A DNA stretch of 64,000 bases from Amycolatopsis nigrescens CSC17Ta-90 (GTDB lineage: Bacteria; Actinomycetota; Actinomycetes; Mycobacteriales; Pseudonocardiaceae): NCBI RefSeq assembly GCF_000384315.1, contig NZ_ARVW01000001.1, positions 6,076,157 through 6,140,156 of the forward strand. The letters run 5' to 3'. Numbering within the stretch: position 1 is the stretch's first letter; every line of letters starts with the position of its first letter. Below are positions 44,317 through 52,721 of the stretch, piece after piece. The notes below the pieces were generated by a model that saw only the letters and a list, made by a program, of their open reading frames with translations, did not search any database and was not told the origin of the DNA. The translations under genes and the position numbers were made by a program.

Positions 44317-44613
44317 GGCAGGCCTCCTCGCGGCGCGTGACCTGGCGGTCTGGCGGCGCCGGCGTCGGAACACTTTCTTCGGGTGTCCGGCGGACGGCTG
44401 CACTGGCGTCGCTCGGCGGTGACAGTCGACACAGTACCCAGACGTACACCCCGAATCAAAATCGATTAAGTAGATCGTTTCGCGTGACCCCAATCACGGC
44501 ATCTACCCTGCGTGTGCTACTTGTCACACTGCACATGACACGGCAGAGTCGGCGGGTATGCGGCCAGGGGTTCACCGCCCTGGCCAGGTCGGCGAACTGA
44601 CTCGGAGGTATGA
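44317..44613. other. Divergent region between edd and the sdh operon
   Basis: 297 bp without a gene. It contains the edd promoter candidate, an AT-rich patch at 44452-44474, and an inverted pair TGTCA/TGACA at 44522-44540 in front of the sdh operon, which may be a regulator site. Confidence 0.4.
44431..44459 (-). promoter_or_regulatory. Promoter candidate for edd-eda
   Basis: On the minus strand TTGATT (44459-44454), 17 bp spacer, TACTGT (44436-44431) fits a vegetative sigma factor. Transcription would start about 108 bp before edd. The neighbouring AT-rich patch AATCAAAATCGATTAAGTAG may be an operator. Confidence 0.45.
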
Positions 44614-44907
44614 ATGTCCACCACCGAAATTACTGAGCTTCGTCGAACGATCGGCCAGCTTCGCCAATGCGTCGGGGCACTTCGCTCGAGATACGGCGAC
44701 GCCTCCGTGGTGCGCCGTCTCGCGAACGATGTAGAGCGGCTCGACATCGACGCGAACGAGCTCGACGAGGCACCGCCGGTGCCTGCCCAGCCGAAGGCGG
44801 TGGACCGGGAGGAAGTGGTGGTCGTGCCGGACACCCCCTACGACCCTTCGCTGTGGCACGGCGCCGATGACGAAGGCGTCGGCGGCTACCAGCGTGATCA
44901 GCGGTGA
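44614..44907 (+). CDS. Rv0250c-like small protein of the sdh operon
   Basis: A 97-aa protein, mostly helical at the N-terminus (ELRRTIGQLRQCVGALRSRYGD), acidic at the C-terminus. In mycobacteria a similar-sized protein (Rv0250c, 97 aa) lies at the same place, directly upstream of the Sdh1 membrane subunit. It has a GGAGG Shine-Dalgarno and ends in a GTGA overlap with sdhC, so it is co-translated with the complex. A role in assembly or regulation of Sdh1 is inferred from position only. Confidence 0.82.
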   Translation: MSTTEITELRRTIGQLRQCVGALRSRYGDASVVRRLANDVERLDIDANELDEAPPVPAQPKAVDREEVVVVPDTPYDPSLWHGADDEGVGGYQRDQR

Positions 44908-45725
44908 GCCTCCAGGCAAAACGAGCTGCGACCGGCCTCCTGGCCCCATCGCGGGCTTGGATCACCGAGAAGACCCTGCGCACGGACCGGTGGTGGCTGC
45001 AGCCGCTGCTCACCGTGCTCGGGCTCAGTGCCTTCGTGATCTACGCGACCATCCGCTCGTTCGTGCGCACCGCCTACTGGGTGGAGGAATACCACTACCT
45101 GACGCCGTTCTATTCGCCGTGTCTCAGTGATTCCTGCGTGCCGGGATCGAGCCACTTCGGCACGCCGTTCCCCGAGTTGCCGGGGTTCATGCCGCTCGGG
45201 TTCGTGGTGCTGCCGTTCCTGCTCGGTTTCCGGCTGACCTGCTACTACTACCGAAAGGCCTACTACCGGTCGGTGTGGGCTTCGCCGCCGGCCTGTGCGG
45301 TCGGTGAGCCGAAGGCCATCTACACCGGTGAGACCCGGCTTCCGCTGATCGTCCAGAATGCGCACCGCTATTTCTTCTACGCGGCGCTGGTCGTCTCGCT
45401 GATCAATACCTATGACGCGATCACGGCATTCCACGGATCGGGCGGCGGCTTCGGCTTCGGGATGGGCAACATCATTCTGACCGGCAATGTGCTCCTGTTG
45501 TGGGCCTACACCCTTTCCTGTCATTCCTGCCGGCACATCGCCGGCGGGCGGCTCAAGCACTTCTCCAAACATCCGGTCCGATACCGGCTGTGGACCCAGG
45601 TTTCCAAGCTCAACACCCGGCACATGACATTGGCCTGGACGACGCTGGGTACGCTGGTCCTCACCGATCTGTACGTAATGCTCGTGGCCAGTGGCGCGAT
45701 TTCGGACCTGCGCTTCATCAACTAA
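44904..45725 (+). CDS. sdhC: Succinate dehydrogenase membrane subunit (Sdh1 type)
   Basis: A 273-aa integral membrane protein of five helices, the single cytochrome b-type anchor of a three-subunit succinate:quinone oxidoreductase. Length equals mycobacterial Rv0249c. Histidines in helices (QNAHRYFFYAAL, SCHSCRHIAGG, NTRHMTLAW) are likely heme ligands. GTG 44904 overlaps the preceding stop (GTGA). It is followed after 55 bp by sdhA. Confidence 0.92.
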   Translation: MSLQAKRAATGLLAPSRAWITEKTLRTDRWWLQPLLTVLGLSAFVIYATIRSFVRTAYWVEEYHYLTPFYSPCLSDSCVPGSSHFGTPFPELPGFMPLGFVVLPFLLGFRLTCYYYRKAYYRSVWASPPACAVGEPKAIYTGETRLPLIVQNAHRYFFYAALVVSLINTYDAITAFHGSGGGFGFGMGNIILTGNVLLLWAYTLSCHSCRHIAGGRLKHFSKHPVRYRLWTQVSKLNTRHMTLAWTTLGTLVLTDLYVMLVASGAISDLRFIN

Positions 45726-45780
45726 AAACGGCGCCATTCGCGCCGGTAACAGCGTCAACCAGCTCTGAGGTGACATTTTC

Positions 45781-47694
45781 ATGACCGAGGTCGAACGGCT
45801 CAACTACGACGTGGTGGTGATCGGCGCGGGCGGAGCCGGGCTCCGCGCGGTCATCGAGGCCCGGCAACGCGGGCTCAGCGTCGCGGTGGTGTGCAAGTCG
45901 CTGTTCGGCAAGGCGCATACCGTGATGGCCGAGGGCGGATGCGCGGCTTCGATGGGCAACGCCAACGCCAACGACAACTGGCAGGTGCACTTCCGCGACA
46001 CCATGCGCGGCGGGAAGTTCCTGAACAACTGGCGGATGGCCGAGCTGCACGCGAAGGAGGCTCCGGACCGGGTCTGGGAGCTGGAGACCTACGGGGCGCT
46101 CTTCGACCGCACCAAGGACGGCCGGATCAGCCAGCGGAACTTCGGCGGGCACACCTACCCGAGGCTGGCGCACGTCGGTGACCGCACCGGCCTCGAACTG
46201 ATCCGCACCATGCAGCAGAAGATCGTCTCGTTGCAGCAGGAGGACTTCCGCGAGCACGGTGACTACGAGGCGAAGGTGAAGGTCTTCGCCGAGTGCACCA
46301 TCACCGAGCTACTTAAGGATGGCGACCAGATCGCCGGTGCCTTCGGGTACTGGCGCGAGAGCGGCCGGTTCATCCTGTTCGAGACCCCGGCCGTGGTGCT
46401 GGCCACCGGCGGGATCGGCAAGTCCTTCAAGGTCACCTCGAACTCCTGGGAGTACACCGGGGACGGGCACGCGCTGGCGCTGCGCAGCGGGGCGAACCTG
46501 ATCAACATGGAGTTCGTCCAGTTCCACCCGACCGGCATGGTGTGGCCGCCCAGTGTGAAGGGAATCCTGGTCACCGAGGGCGTCCGCGGCGACGGTGGCG
46601 TGCTGAAGAACTCGGACGGCAAGCGGTTCATGTTCGAGTACGTGCCGGACGTCTTCAAGGGGCAGTACGCGGAGAGCGAGGAAGAGGCGGACCGCTGGTA
46701 CGACGACGCGGACAACAACCGCCGCACGCCCGACCTGCTGCCGCGTGACGAGGTGGCCAGGGCGATCAACTCGGAGGTCAAGGCGGACCGGGGGTCCCCG
46801 CACGGCGGGGTGTTCCTGGACATCGCCAGCAGGCTGCCGACCGAGGAGATCAAGCGACGGCTGCCCTCGATGTACCACCAGTTCAAGGAGCTGGCGGACG
46901 TCGACATCACGAAGGAGCCGATGGAGGTCGGTCCCACCTGTCACTACGTGATGGGCGGGATCGAGGTCGACCCCGACTCGGCGGCGGCCAGCGTGCCCGG
47001 CCTGTTCGCCGCGGGGGAGTGCTCCGGCGGTATGCACGGGTCGAACCGGCTCGGTGGCAACTCGCTGTCGGACCTGCTGGTGTTCGGCCGCCGCGCCGGC
47101 CTCGGCGCGGCCGACTACGTGCAGTCGCTCGACCGGCGCCCGGTGGTCGAGCAGTCCGATGTGGATGATGCGGCCAAGTTGGCGCTGGCGCCGTTCAACC
47201 CACCCGCCGACGGGGTGGAGGAGAACCCGTACACCCTGCACAGCGAGCTCCAGCAGTCGATGAACGACCTGGTCGGCATCATCCGCAAGGCCGAGGAGAT
47301 CGAGCAGGCACTCGCCAAGCTCGCCGACATCAAGCAGCGGATCGGCGGGGTGACGGTGGAAGGGCACCGGCAGTTCAACCCCGGCTGGCACCTCGCGCTC
47401 GACCTGCGCAACATGCTGGTGGTCAGCGAATGCGTCGCCAGGGCGGCCCTGATGCGCACGGAGAGCCGCGGCGGGCACACCCGTGACGACCATCCGATGA
47501 TGGATTCCCAGTGGCGCAACAAGTTGCTGGTGTGTTCGGTGGCCGACGAGGATCCGCTGACCCCCGGGGTGACGGTCACCGAGAAGCGCCCGGAGGGGAT
47601 CCGCCAGGACCTGCTCGAGCTGTTCGAGCTCGGGGAGCTGGAGAAGTACTACACCGACGAGGAACTCGCCGGGCACCCGGGAAGGAAAGCTTGA
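45781..47694 (+). CDS. sdhA: Succinate dehydrogenase flavoprotein subunit
   Basis: A 637-aa subunit that oxidises succinate to fumarate with covalently bound FAD. FAD fold VVVIGAGGAGLRAVIEARQ, the flavinylation histidine in KAHTVMAEGG, substrate loop EFVQFHPTG, and HGSNRLGGNSLSDLLVFGRR are clear. Size fits Sdh1. Shine-Dalgarno GAGGTGA. sdhB follows at 1 bp spacing (stop 47694, ATG 47696), so subunits are produced together. In mycobacteria Sdh1 is the menaquinone-linked enzyme. Confidence 0.97.
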   Translation: MTEVERLNYDVVVIGAGGAGLRAVIEARQRGLSVAVVCKSLFGKAHTVMAEGGCAASMGNANANDNWQVHFRDTMRGGKFLNNWRMAELHAKEAPDRVWELETYGALFDRTKDGRISQRNFGGHTYPRLAHVGDRTGLELIRTMQQKIVSLQQEDFREHGDYEAKVKVFAECTITELLKDGDQIAGAFGYWRESGRFILFETPAVVLATGGIGKSFKVTSNSWEYTGDGHALALRSGANLINMEFVQFHPTGMVWPPSVKGILVTEGVRGDGGVLKNSDGKRFMFEYVPDVFKGQYAESEEEADRWYDDADNNRRTPDLLPRDEVARAINSEVKADRGSPHGGVFLDIASRLPTEEIKRRLPSMYHQFKELADVDITKEPMEVGPTCHYVMGGIEVDPDSAAASVPGLFAAGECSGGMHGSNRLGGNSLSDLLVFGRRAGLGAADYVQSLDRRPVVEQSDVDDAAKLALAPFNPPADGVEENPYTLHSELQQSMNDLVGIIRKAEEIEQALAKLADIKQRIGGVTVEGHRQFNPGWHLALDLRNMLVVSECVARAALMRTESRGGHTRDDHPMMDSQWRNKLLVCSVADEDPLTPGVTVTEKRPEGIRQDLLELFELGELEKYYTDEELAGHPGRKA

Positions 47695-47695
47695 G

Positions 47696-48451
47696 ATGGG
47701 TTACAAGGCGAGCCTCCGGGTATGGCGTGGCGATGACGCCGACTCCGGTGAGCTGCGGGACTACAAGGTCGAGGCGAACGAGGGCGAGGTGGTGCTCGAC
47801 ATCCTGCACCGCCTGCAGGCCACCGAGGCCCCGGACCTCGCGGTGCGGTGGAACTGCAAGGCGGGCAAGTGCGGCTCCTGCTCGGCGGAGATCAACGGCA
47901 GGCCGCGGCTGCTGTGCATGACCCGGATGTCCACCTTCGAGGAGAACGAGGTCATCACGGTCACGCCGATGCGGACCTTCCCGGTGATCCGCGACCTGGT
48001 GTGCGACGTGTCCTTCAACTACACCAAGGCGCGGGAGATCCCGTCCTTCACGCCGCCCGAGGACCTCGCGCCCGGCGAGTACCGCATGCAGCAGGTCGAC
48101 GTGGAGCGTTCGCAGGAGTTCCGCAAGTGCATCGAGTGCTTCCTGTGCCAGAACACCTGCCACGTGGTGCGTGACCACGAGGAGAACAAGGAGTTCTTCG
48201 CCGGCCCGCGGTACCTGATGCGGATCGCCGAACTGGAGATGCACCCGCTCGACGTCGCGGACCGTCGCCGGGAGGCGCAGAACGAGCACGGCCTCGGCTA
48301 CTGCAACATCACCAAGTGCTGCAGCGAGGTCTGCCCCGAGGGCATCCACATCACCGACAACGCGCTCATCCCGATGAAGGAGCGCGTCGCCGACCGGAAG
48401 TACGACCCCGTCGTCTGGCTCGGCAGCAAACTCTTCAAACGCAACAAGTAA
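47696..48451 (+). CDS. sdhB: Succinate dehydrogenase iron-sulfur subunit
   Basis: A 251-aa subunit that carries electrons from FAD to quinone. The [2Fe-2S] ligands are in CKAGKCGSC...LLC, and the [4Fe-4S]/[3Fe-4S] ligands in CIECFLCQNTCH and CCSEVCPEGIHI. N-terminus YKASLRVWRGD as in Rv0247c-like proteins. Last gene of the sdh operon, followed by a terminator hairpin at 48464. Confidence 0.97.
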   Translation: MGYKASLRVWRGDDADSGELRDYKVEANEGEVVLDILHRLQATEAPDLAVRWNCKAGKCGSCSAEINGRPRLLCMTRMSTFEENEVITVTPMRTFPVIRDLVCDVSFNYTKAREIPSFTPPEDLAPGEYRMQQVDVERSQEFRKCIECFLCQNTCHVVRDHEENKEFFAGPRYLMRIAELEMHPLDVADRRREAQNEHGLGYCNITKCCSEVCPEGIHITDNALIPMKERVADRKYDPVVWLGSKLFKRNK

Positions 48452-48463
48452 CTTCTCGTCTGT

Positions 48464-48505
48464 CCGTGAAGGGCACCTTCAAGGTAGGCAAGGTGCCCTT
48501 CACGG
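48464..48505. terminator. 16-bp palindrome between sdhB and glu operon
   Basis: Arms 48464-48479 (CCGTGAAGGGCACCTT) and 48490-48505 are perfect complements with a 10-nt loop. It sits between convergent genes and is a variant of the AAGG..ACCTT family. Confidence 0.75.
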
Positions 48506-48519
48506 CGTTAGCGGCCGGA

Positions 48520-49377
48520 TCAGGTCGCTCCGCCGTCGAGCAGGGCGGCTTCCTTGACCTTCTGCGTCGGTCCGCTGGTGACCTTCTTGTTGCGCCGGTT
48601 CCGGCTTTCCAGGTACTTGGCGAGCCAGGTGAGCAGCAGGCACATCGCGATGTAGATCGCCGCGACCACGATGGTCACCGGCACCAGCGGGCGGCCGAAC
48701 TCCGGGATACCGCCGAGGTAGCGGGCGTAGCGCAGGAGCTCCTCGTAGGTGATCAGGAAGCCCAGCGCGGTGTCCTTGAGCAGCACCACCAGCTGGCTGA
48801 TGATCGTGGGCAGCATGGCCCGCAGCGCCTGCGGTAGCAGCACCTGGTTCATGGTCTGCGTCTTGCGCATGCCCAGCGCGTAGGCCGCCTCGCTCTGCCC
48901 GCGTGGCAGGGAAAGCACACCCGCCCGGAAGATCTCGGCCAGTACGGCGCCGTTGTACAGCGTCAGCCCGAGCACCACCGAGTAGAACGGGGCGCCAAGG
49001 CTGATCCCGTAGTGGAACATGAAGATCATGACCACCAGCGGGATGGCCCGGAAGAACTCCACGATCACCGTTGAAGGCACCCGGAAGATCGCGTGGTCGG
49101 ACAGCCGGCCGGCGGCGAACAGTGCCCCGAACACCAGTGCCAGCACCGCGCCCGCGGCGAACGCCTTGAGGGTGTTCAGCAGCGCGGCCACCAGGTCTTC
49201 CTGGACCGTCTGGTACTCGAGCCAGCTCCAGACCTTGCCGTCGAACTGACCGGAGGCAGCGAAGCGGTAGATGACGAAGGCGACGAGCGCGGCGATCAGC
49301 AGGATGCCGGCGATCGCGTACACGCGGTACCGGGCGCGGGCCTTCGGTCCCGGAACATCGAACAGTACAGAGCTCAC
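48520..49377 (-). CDS. gluD: Glutamate-type ABC transporter permease (GluD-like)
   Basis: A 285-aa inner-membrane permease of a polar amino acid ABC importer. The EAA loop coupling motif is GQSEAAYALGMRKTQTMNQVLLPQALRAMLP. GTG at 49377 overlaps the upstream permease stop (GTGA). The N-terminus is cytoplasmic, and about five helices follow. It is the last gene of gluABCD order (A-B-C-D on the minus strand), the arrangement of the Corynebacterium glutamate importer. It ends before the shared terminator. Confidence 0.92.
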   Translation of the reverse strand: MSSVLFDVPGPKARARYRVYAIAGILLIAALVAFVIYRFAASGQFDGKVWSWLEYQTVQEDLVAALLNTLKAFAAGAVLALVFGALFAAGRLSDHAIFRVPSTVIVEFFRAIPLVVMIFMFHYGISLGAPFYSVVLGLTLYNGAVLAEIFRAGVLSLPRGQSEAAYALGMRKTQTMNQVLLPQALRAMLPTIISQLVVLLKDTALGFLITYEELLRYARYLGGIPEFGRPLVPVTIVVAAIYIAMCLLLTWLAKYLESRNRRNKKVTSGPTQKVKEAALLDGGAT

Positions 49378-50021
49378 CGGGCCACACTCCAACGCTTCTC
49401 GAGGCTGCGCTGCAGCAGGGTCATCGGGATGACGAGGACGACGAAGAACAAGGCCACCCACAACAGGCCGATGAGCACGCTGTAGCCGCGCTCGGACAGG
49501 TACGCCTGGATCGCGCCGGCCTCGACCACGGAGAACCCGGCCGCGATGGTGGTGTTCTTCAGCAGTGCGATCAGGGTGCTCACCAGCGGCGGCACTACCG
49601 AACGCGCGGCCTGGGGAAGCACCACTTCACCGAGGATCTGCCCGAAGGTCAGTCCCAGTGCGCGGCCTGCCTCGGCCTGGCCGACCGGCACGGTGTTGAT
49701 GCCGGACCGCACGACCTCGCAGATGAAGGCCGAGGTGTACAGCCCCAGCGCCACCACCGCGGCCACGAACGGGGAGAGGTCCATGACCTTCAGCAGTGGG
49801 AACGCGAAGGCGAAGAAAAAGAAGATCAGGGTCAGCGGCGTGTTGCGGAACAACGTCACGTAGGTGGTCGCCGCCGCGCGGAGCACCGGCACCGGGCTCA
49901 CCCGCAGCATGGCGAGGATCGTGCCCCAGATCAGCGAGCCGACCGCGGCGAGCAGGAACAGCTCTATGGTCTTGAGGAACCCCGGACCGTAGAGGTCGAG
50001 ATTGTCGAGTAGAACGTCCAT
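49374..50021 (-). CDS. gluC: Glutamate-type ABC transporter permease (GluC-like)
   Basis: A 215-aa permease with about five membrane helices and the EAA motif GQAEAGRALGLTFGQILGEVVLPQA. N-terminus MDVLLDNLDLYGPGFLKTIE is typical of GluC. Pairs with GluD to form the channel. Stop overlaps the gluD start. Confidence 0.93.
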   Translation of the reverse strand: MDVLLDNLDLYGPGFLKTIELFLLAAVGSLIWGTILAMLRVSPVPVLRAAATTYVTLFRNTPLTLIFFFFAFAFPLLKVMDLSPFVAAVVALGLYTSAFICEVVRSGINTVPVGQAEAGRALGLTFGQILGEVVLPQAARSVVPPLVSTLIALLKNTTIAAGFSVVEAGAIQAYLSERGYSVLIGLLWVALFFVVLVIPMTLLQRSLEKRWSVAR

Positions 50022-50134
50022 CTTGTCCTCGTGGCTTGTGCAAGGAAGCGGGCCGGCATTCGAGTGCGGCGGAGACTCGGTGGAACGATTCGACCGGCGG
50101 GGCCATGATCGCGCCCCGCCGGTCGAAGGTCAGG

Positions 50135-51019
50135 TCAGTACCGCTCGAGTGCCGGCTTCTGCGCGGGCGACCCGGACTTGCCGAGGGTGTTGTCGTAGAT
50201 CTTCTGCCAGGTGCCGTCGTCGAACGAGGCCTGCAGGATGTCGTTCACCTTGTCCCGCAGCGCCTTGTCGTCCTTCGGCAGGCCGATGCCGTAGGGCTCC
50301 TTGGAGAACGGCTCGCCGACGAGCTTGAACTTTTCCTGCTCCTGCGCCGCGTAACCCTTGAGGATCGCGTCATCGGTGGTGACGGCCTGTACCTGGCCGG
50401 TGTCCAGCTGGGTCACGCACTGCGAGTAGTTCTGCAGCTCGACGATGTTCTCGGGCTCGGTGTAGCCCTTCTCGCGCACGTTCTGGATCGGCGTGGAGCC
50501 GGTCACCGAGCAGACCTTCTTGCCCTTCAGGGTTTCCTTGCTGGTGATGTCGGTGTTGTCTTTCTTCACCAACAGGCCCTGGCCTGCCACGAAGTACGGG
50601 CCGGCGAAGCTGATCTGCTGCTTGCGCTTGTCATTGATGGTGTACGTGCCGACGTAGTAGTTCACGTCGCCGTTGGAGATAGCCTGCTCGCGACCGGCGG
50701 AGGGCACCGGCTTGTACTCGACCTTGTCCGCGCCGAAGCCCAGCTTGGCGGCGACGAGCTTGGCGATCTCGATGTCGAACCCGGTGTAGGTGTTCGTCGT
50801 CGGGTCCTTGTAGCCGAGGCCGGGCTGGTCTTCCTTGACGCCGATGATCGCCTTGCCGGCCGCCTTCATCTTGTCGAAGGTGGGCGAACCCGCGACGGTG
50901 ACGTTCTGCTCGGCGGTCTGCGCCTGCTGACCCGAGTCGGTGGGGCTGCCCTCTTTGCCGCAGGCGGTGAGCACGAGCGCCCCAGCCATGAGTCCGACCG
51001 CAAGGGTACGGATTTTCAT
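50135..51019 (-). CDS. gluB: Glutamate-binding lipoprotein (GluB-like)
   Basis: A 294-aa periplasmic-type substrate-binding protein anchored by lipid. The lipobox is LVLTAC with C20. Mature part includes TYTGFDIEIAKLVAAKLGF, GREQAISNGDVNYYVGTYTI and the ligand-binding SBP_bac_3 fold. Together with GluACD it imports glutamate or a similar acidic amino acid. 113 bp before gluC, 53 bp after gluA. Confidence 0.93.
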   Translation of the reverse strand: MKIRTLAVGLMAGALVLTACGKEGSPTDSGQQAQTAEQNVTVAGSPTFDKMKAAGKAIIGVKEDQPGLGYKDPTTNTYTGFDIEIAKLVAAKLGFGADKVEYKPVPSAGREQAISNGDVNYYVGTYTINDKRKQQISFAGPYFVAGQGLLVKKDNTDITSKETLKGKKVCSVTGSTPIQNVREKGYTEPENIVELQNYSQCVTQLDTGQVQAVTTDDAILKGYAAQEQEKFKLVGEPFSKEPYGIGLPKDDKALRDKVNDILQASFDDGTWQKIYDNTLGKSGSPAQKPALERY

Positions 51020-51072
51020 CTGCACGTCTCCTGTTCTGTTGCTGCGGCGCGCCCCGCGCCGCGGAGGAATTC

Positions 51073-51828
51073 TCAGTGAGTGAGGATCTTGCCGAGGAAG
51101 TCCTTCGCACGATCGGACTTCGGCTTGGTGAAGAACTCGTCCGGGGTGGAGTCCTCGACGATCTCGCCGTCGGACATGAACACCACGCGGTGCGCGGCCC
51201 GGCGGGCGAAGCCCATCTCGTGCGTGACCACGAGCATCGTCATGCCCTCCTTGGCCAGGCTGGTCATCACGTCCAGGACCTCCTGGACCATCTCCGGGTC
51301 CAGTGCCGAGGTCGGCTCGTCGAACAGCATCACCTTTGGCCGCATGGCCAGCGCCCTGGCGATCGCGACGCGCTGCTGCTGGCCGCCGGAGAGCTGCGCC
51401 GGGTACTTGTCGGCCTGGTTGGCGATGCCGACCCGGTCCAGCAGCTGCATCGCGGTCTTGCGGGCCTCCGCCGAGGAGACCTTGCGGACCTTCTGCGGCG
51501 CCAGCATCACGTTGTCCACGATGCTCTTGTGCGCGAACAGGTTGAACGACTGGAACACCATGCCCACGTCGGCGCGCAGGGCGGCGAGGGCCTTGCCTTC
51601 GGCGGGCAGCGGGTCGCCGTCCACCGCGATCTCGCCGGAGTTGATCGGCTCCAGGCGGTTGATCGCCCGGCACAGGGTCGACTTGCCGGACCCGGACGGG
51701 CCCAGCACCACGACGACCTGCCCGCGCGGCACCTCGAGATTGATGTCCTTCAGCACGTGCAGCTCGCCGAAGAACTTGTTGACGGCCGCCGCCTTGATCA
51801 TCGGCGGCGCGGGCGTCGCTGCGGTCAT
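51073..51828 (-). CDS. gluA: Glutamate-type ABC transporter ATPase (GluA-like)
   Basis: A 251-aa ABC ATPase. Walker [11 protein letters not shown]-loop [12 protein letters not shown], signature LSGGQQQR, Walker [13 protein letters not shown] and switch His in [12 protein letters not shown] 51828 has a GGAGG Shine-Dalgarno (the frame is open to 51894). First gene of gluABCD; promoter in the 51829-52077 region shared with the mazEF-like module. Confidence 0.95.
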   Translation of the reverse strand: MTAATPAPPMIKAAAVNKFFGELHVLKDINLEVPRGQVVVVLGPSGSGKSTLCRAINRLEPINSGEIAVDGDPLPAEGKALAALRADVGMVFQSFNLFAHKSIVDNVMLAPQKVRKVSSAEARKTAMQLLDRVGIANQADKYPAQLSGGQQQRVAIARALAMRPKVMLFDEPTSALDPEMVQEVLDVMTSLAKEGMTMLVVTHEMGFARRAAHRVVFMSDGEIVEDSTPDEFFTKPKSDRAKDFLGKILTH

Positions 51829-52008
51829 CTGGCCTCCATGCCGGCGGAATAGCTCGGATCGGGTTTTGTTGCGCGTGACTCCGGGATCTAACACCGAACC
51901 AACCCCGGGGACCCGCCCTTTCGATCAAAACGCAACCTGAGTGTCACCGAATCCGCGGCCGGAAGCGGACCGATTTCACCCGGGTGCGGGCCACTGTAGT
52001 CACCCGCC

Positions 52009-52070
52009 GTATCCGGGTATCTGTCGAGGTCCGGATACGGGTAGTACTCCGGTAGTATTACGAGTAGTAT
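52009..52070 (+). promoter_or_regulatory. Promoter/operator of the toxin-antitoxin module
   Basis: An inverted repeat GTATCCGG/CCGGATAC (52009-52016 and 52031-52038) is followed by three direct GTAGTA repeats at 52041, 52052 and 52064, one per helical turn. TAGTAT at 52065-52070 is a good -10 and lies 7 bp before the antitoxin ATG, so the mRNA is probably leaderless. The repeats suit a ribbon-helix-helix repressor. Confidence 0.6.
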
Positions 52071-52077
52071 CACTGGT

Positions 52078-52311
52078 ATGAAGTTGAGCGTGAGCCTGGC
52101 CGCGGACGATGTGGCGTTTCTGGACGACTACGCCGCGAAGGCCGGGGTGGCCTCCCGATCGGCCGCCATCCAGCGCGCGATCGAGCTGCTGCGGGCCTCC
52201 CAGCTGGAGGACGCCTACAGTGCGGCCTGGGACGAATGGTCGGCCGGCGACGACGAACCGGCCTGGCAGGCCGCCACCGGAGACGGCGTCCTCGCCGGCC
52301 CGGCGCGCTGA
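52078..52311 (+). CDS. Ribbon-helix-helix antitoxin
   Basis: A 77-aa protein. N-terminus MKLSVSLAADDVAFLDDYAA and SRSAAIQRAIELLR form the RHH DNA-binding domain (MetJ/Arc fold). The acidic tail with W residues (AWDEWSAGDDEPAWQ) probably wraps the toxin. It starts without a Shine-Dalgarno. Stop overlaps the toxin ATG (TGATG). It should neutralise the toxin and repress the promoter. Confidence 0.88.
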   Translation: MKLSVSLAADDVAFLDDYAAKAGVASRSAAIQRAIELLRASQLEDAYSAAWDEWSAGDDEPAWQAATGDGVLAGPAR

Positions 52312-52658
52312 TGCGGCGGGCCGAGATCCGACTGGTCGAGCTGGAACCGGTACGCGGCTCGGAGGCCGACAAGACCCGCCCCGCGGTGATCGTCAGCAAC
52401 GACGGCGCGAACGCGGTGGCCACCCGGCTCGGCCGGGGCGTGGTCACGGTCGTGCCGGTCACCTCGAACGTCTCGCGGGTCTTCCCGTTCCAGGTGCTGC
52501 TGCCCGCCGTGGAATGCGGGCTGGCCCGTGACTCGAAGGCCCAGGCGGAGCAGGTCCGCTCGGTGTCGGTGCAGCGCATCGGGCGGAAGGCGGGCCAGGT
52601 GCCGGGCGTGGTGATGGCCAGGCTGGACGACGCGTTGCGATTGCACCTCGGCCTGTGA
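52311..52658 (+). CDS. MazF/PemK-family endoribonuclease toxin
   Basis: A 115-aa toxin. IRLVELEPVRGSEADKTRPAVIVSN carries the MazF-type KxRPAVIVSN motif, and VTVVPVTSNVS follows the family pattern; these residues lie at the mRNA cleavage site. Overlapping start with the antitoxin stop indicates coupling. It sits between gluA and miaB, a region continuous in other actinobacteria. It presumably cuts mRNA under stress; sequence specificity not predictable. Confidence 0.88.
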   Translation: MRRAEIRLVELEPVRGSEADKTRPAVIVSNDGANAVATRLGRGVVTVVPVTSNVSRVFPFQVLLPAVECGLARDSKAQAEQVRSVSVQRIGRKAGQVPGVVMARLDDALRLHLGL

Positions 52659-52721
52659 GTACGCGGTTCCGGCGGAGGCTTACCCTGATTGATGCTTGAC
52701 GTACCGCACTGAGGAGAACGG

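Noticed and set aside
44317..44493. N-terminal extension of edd
   Set aside because: Arg-rich, no homology; ATG 44316 has the best ribosome binding site and the promoter candidate lies inside the extension.
48464..48505. Riboswitch for the glu operon
   Set aside because: It lies at the 3' end of the operon between convergent genes and is a simple hairpin.
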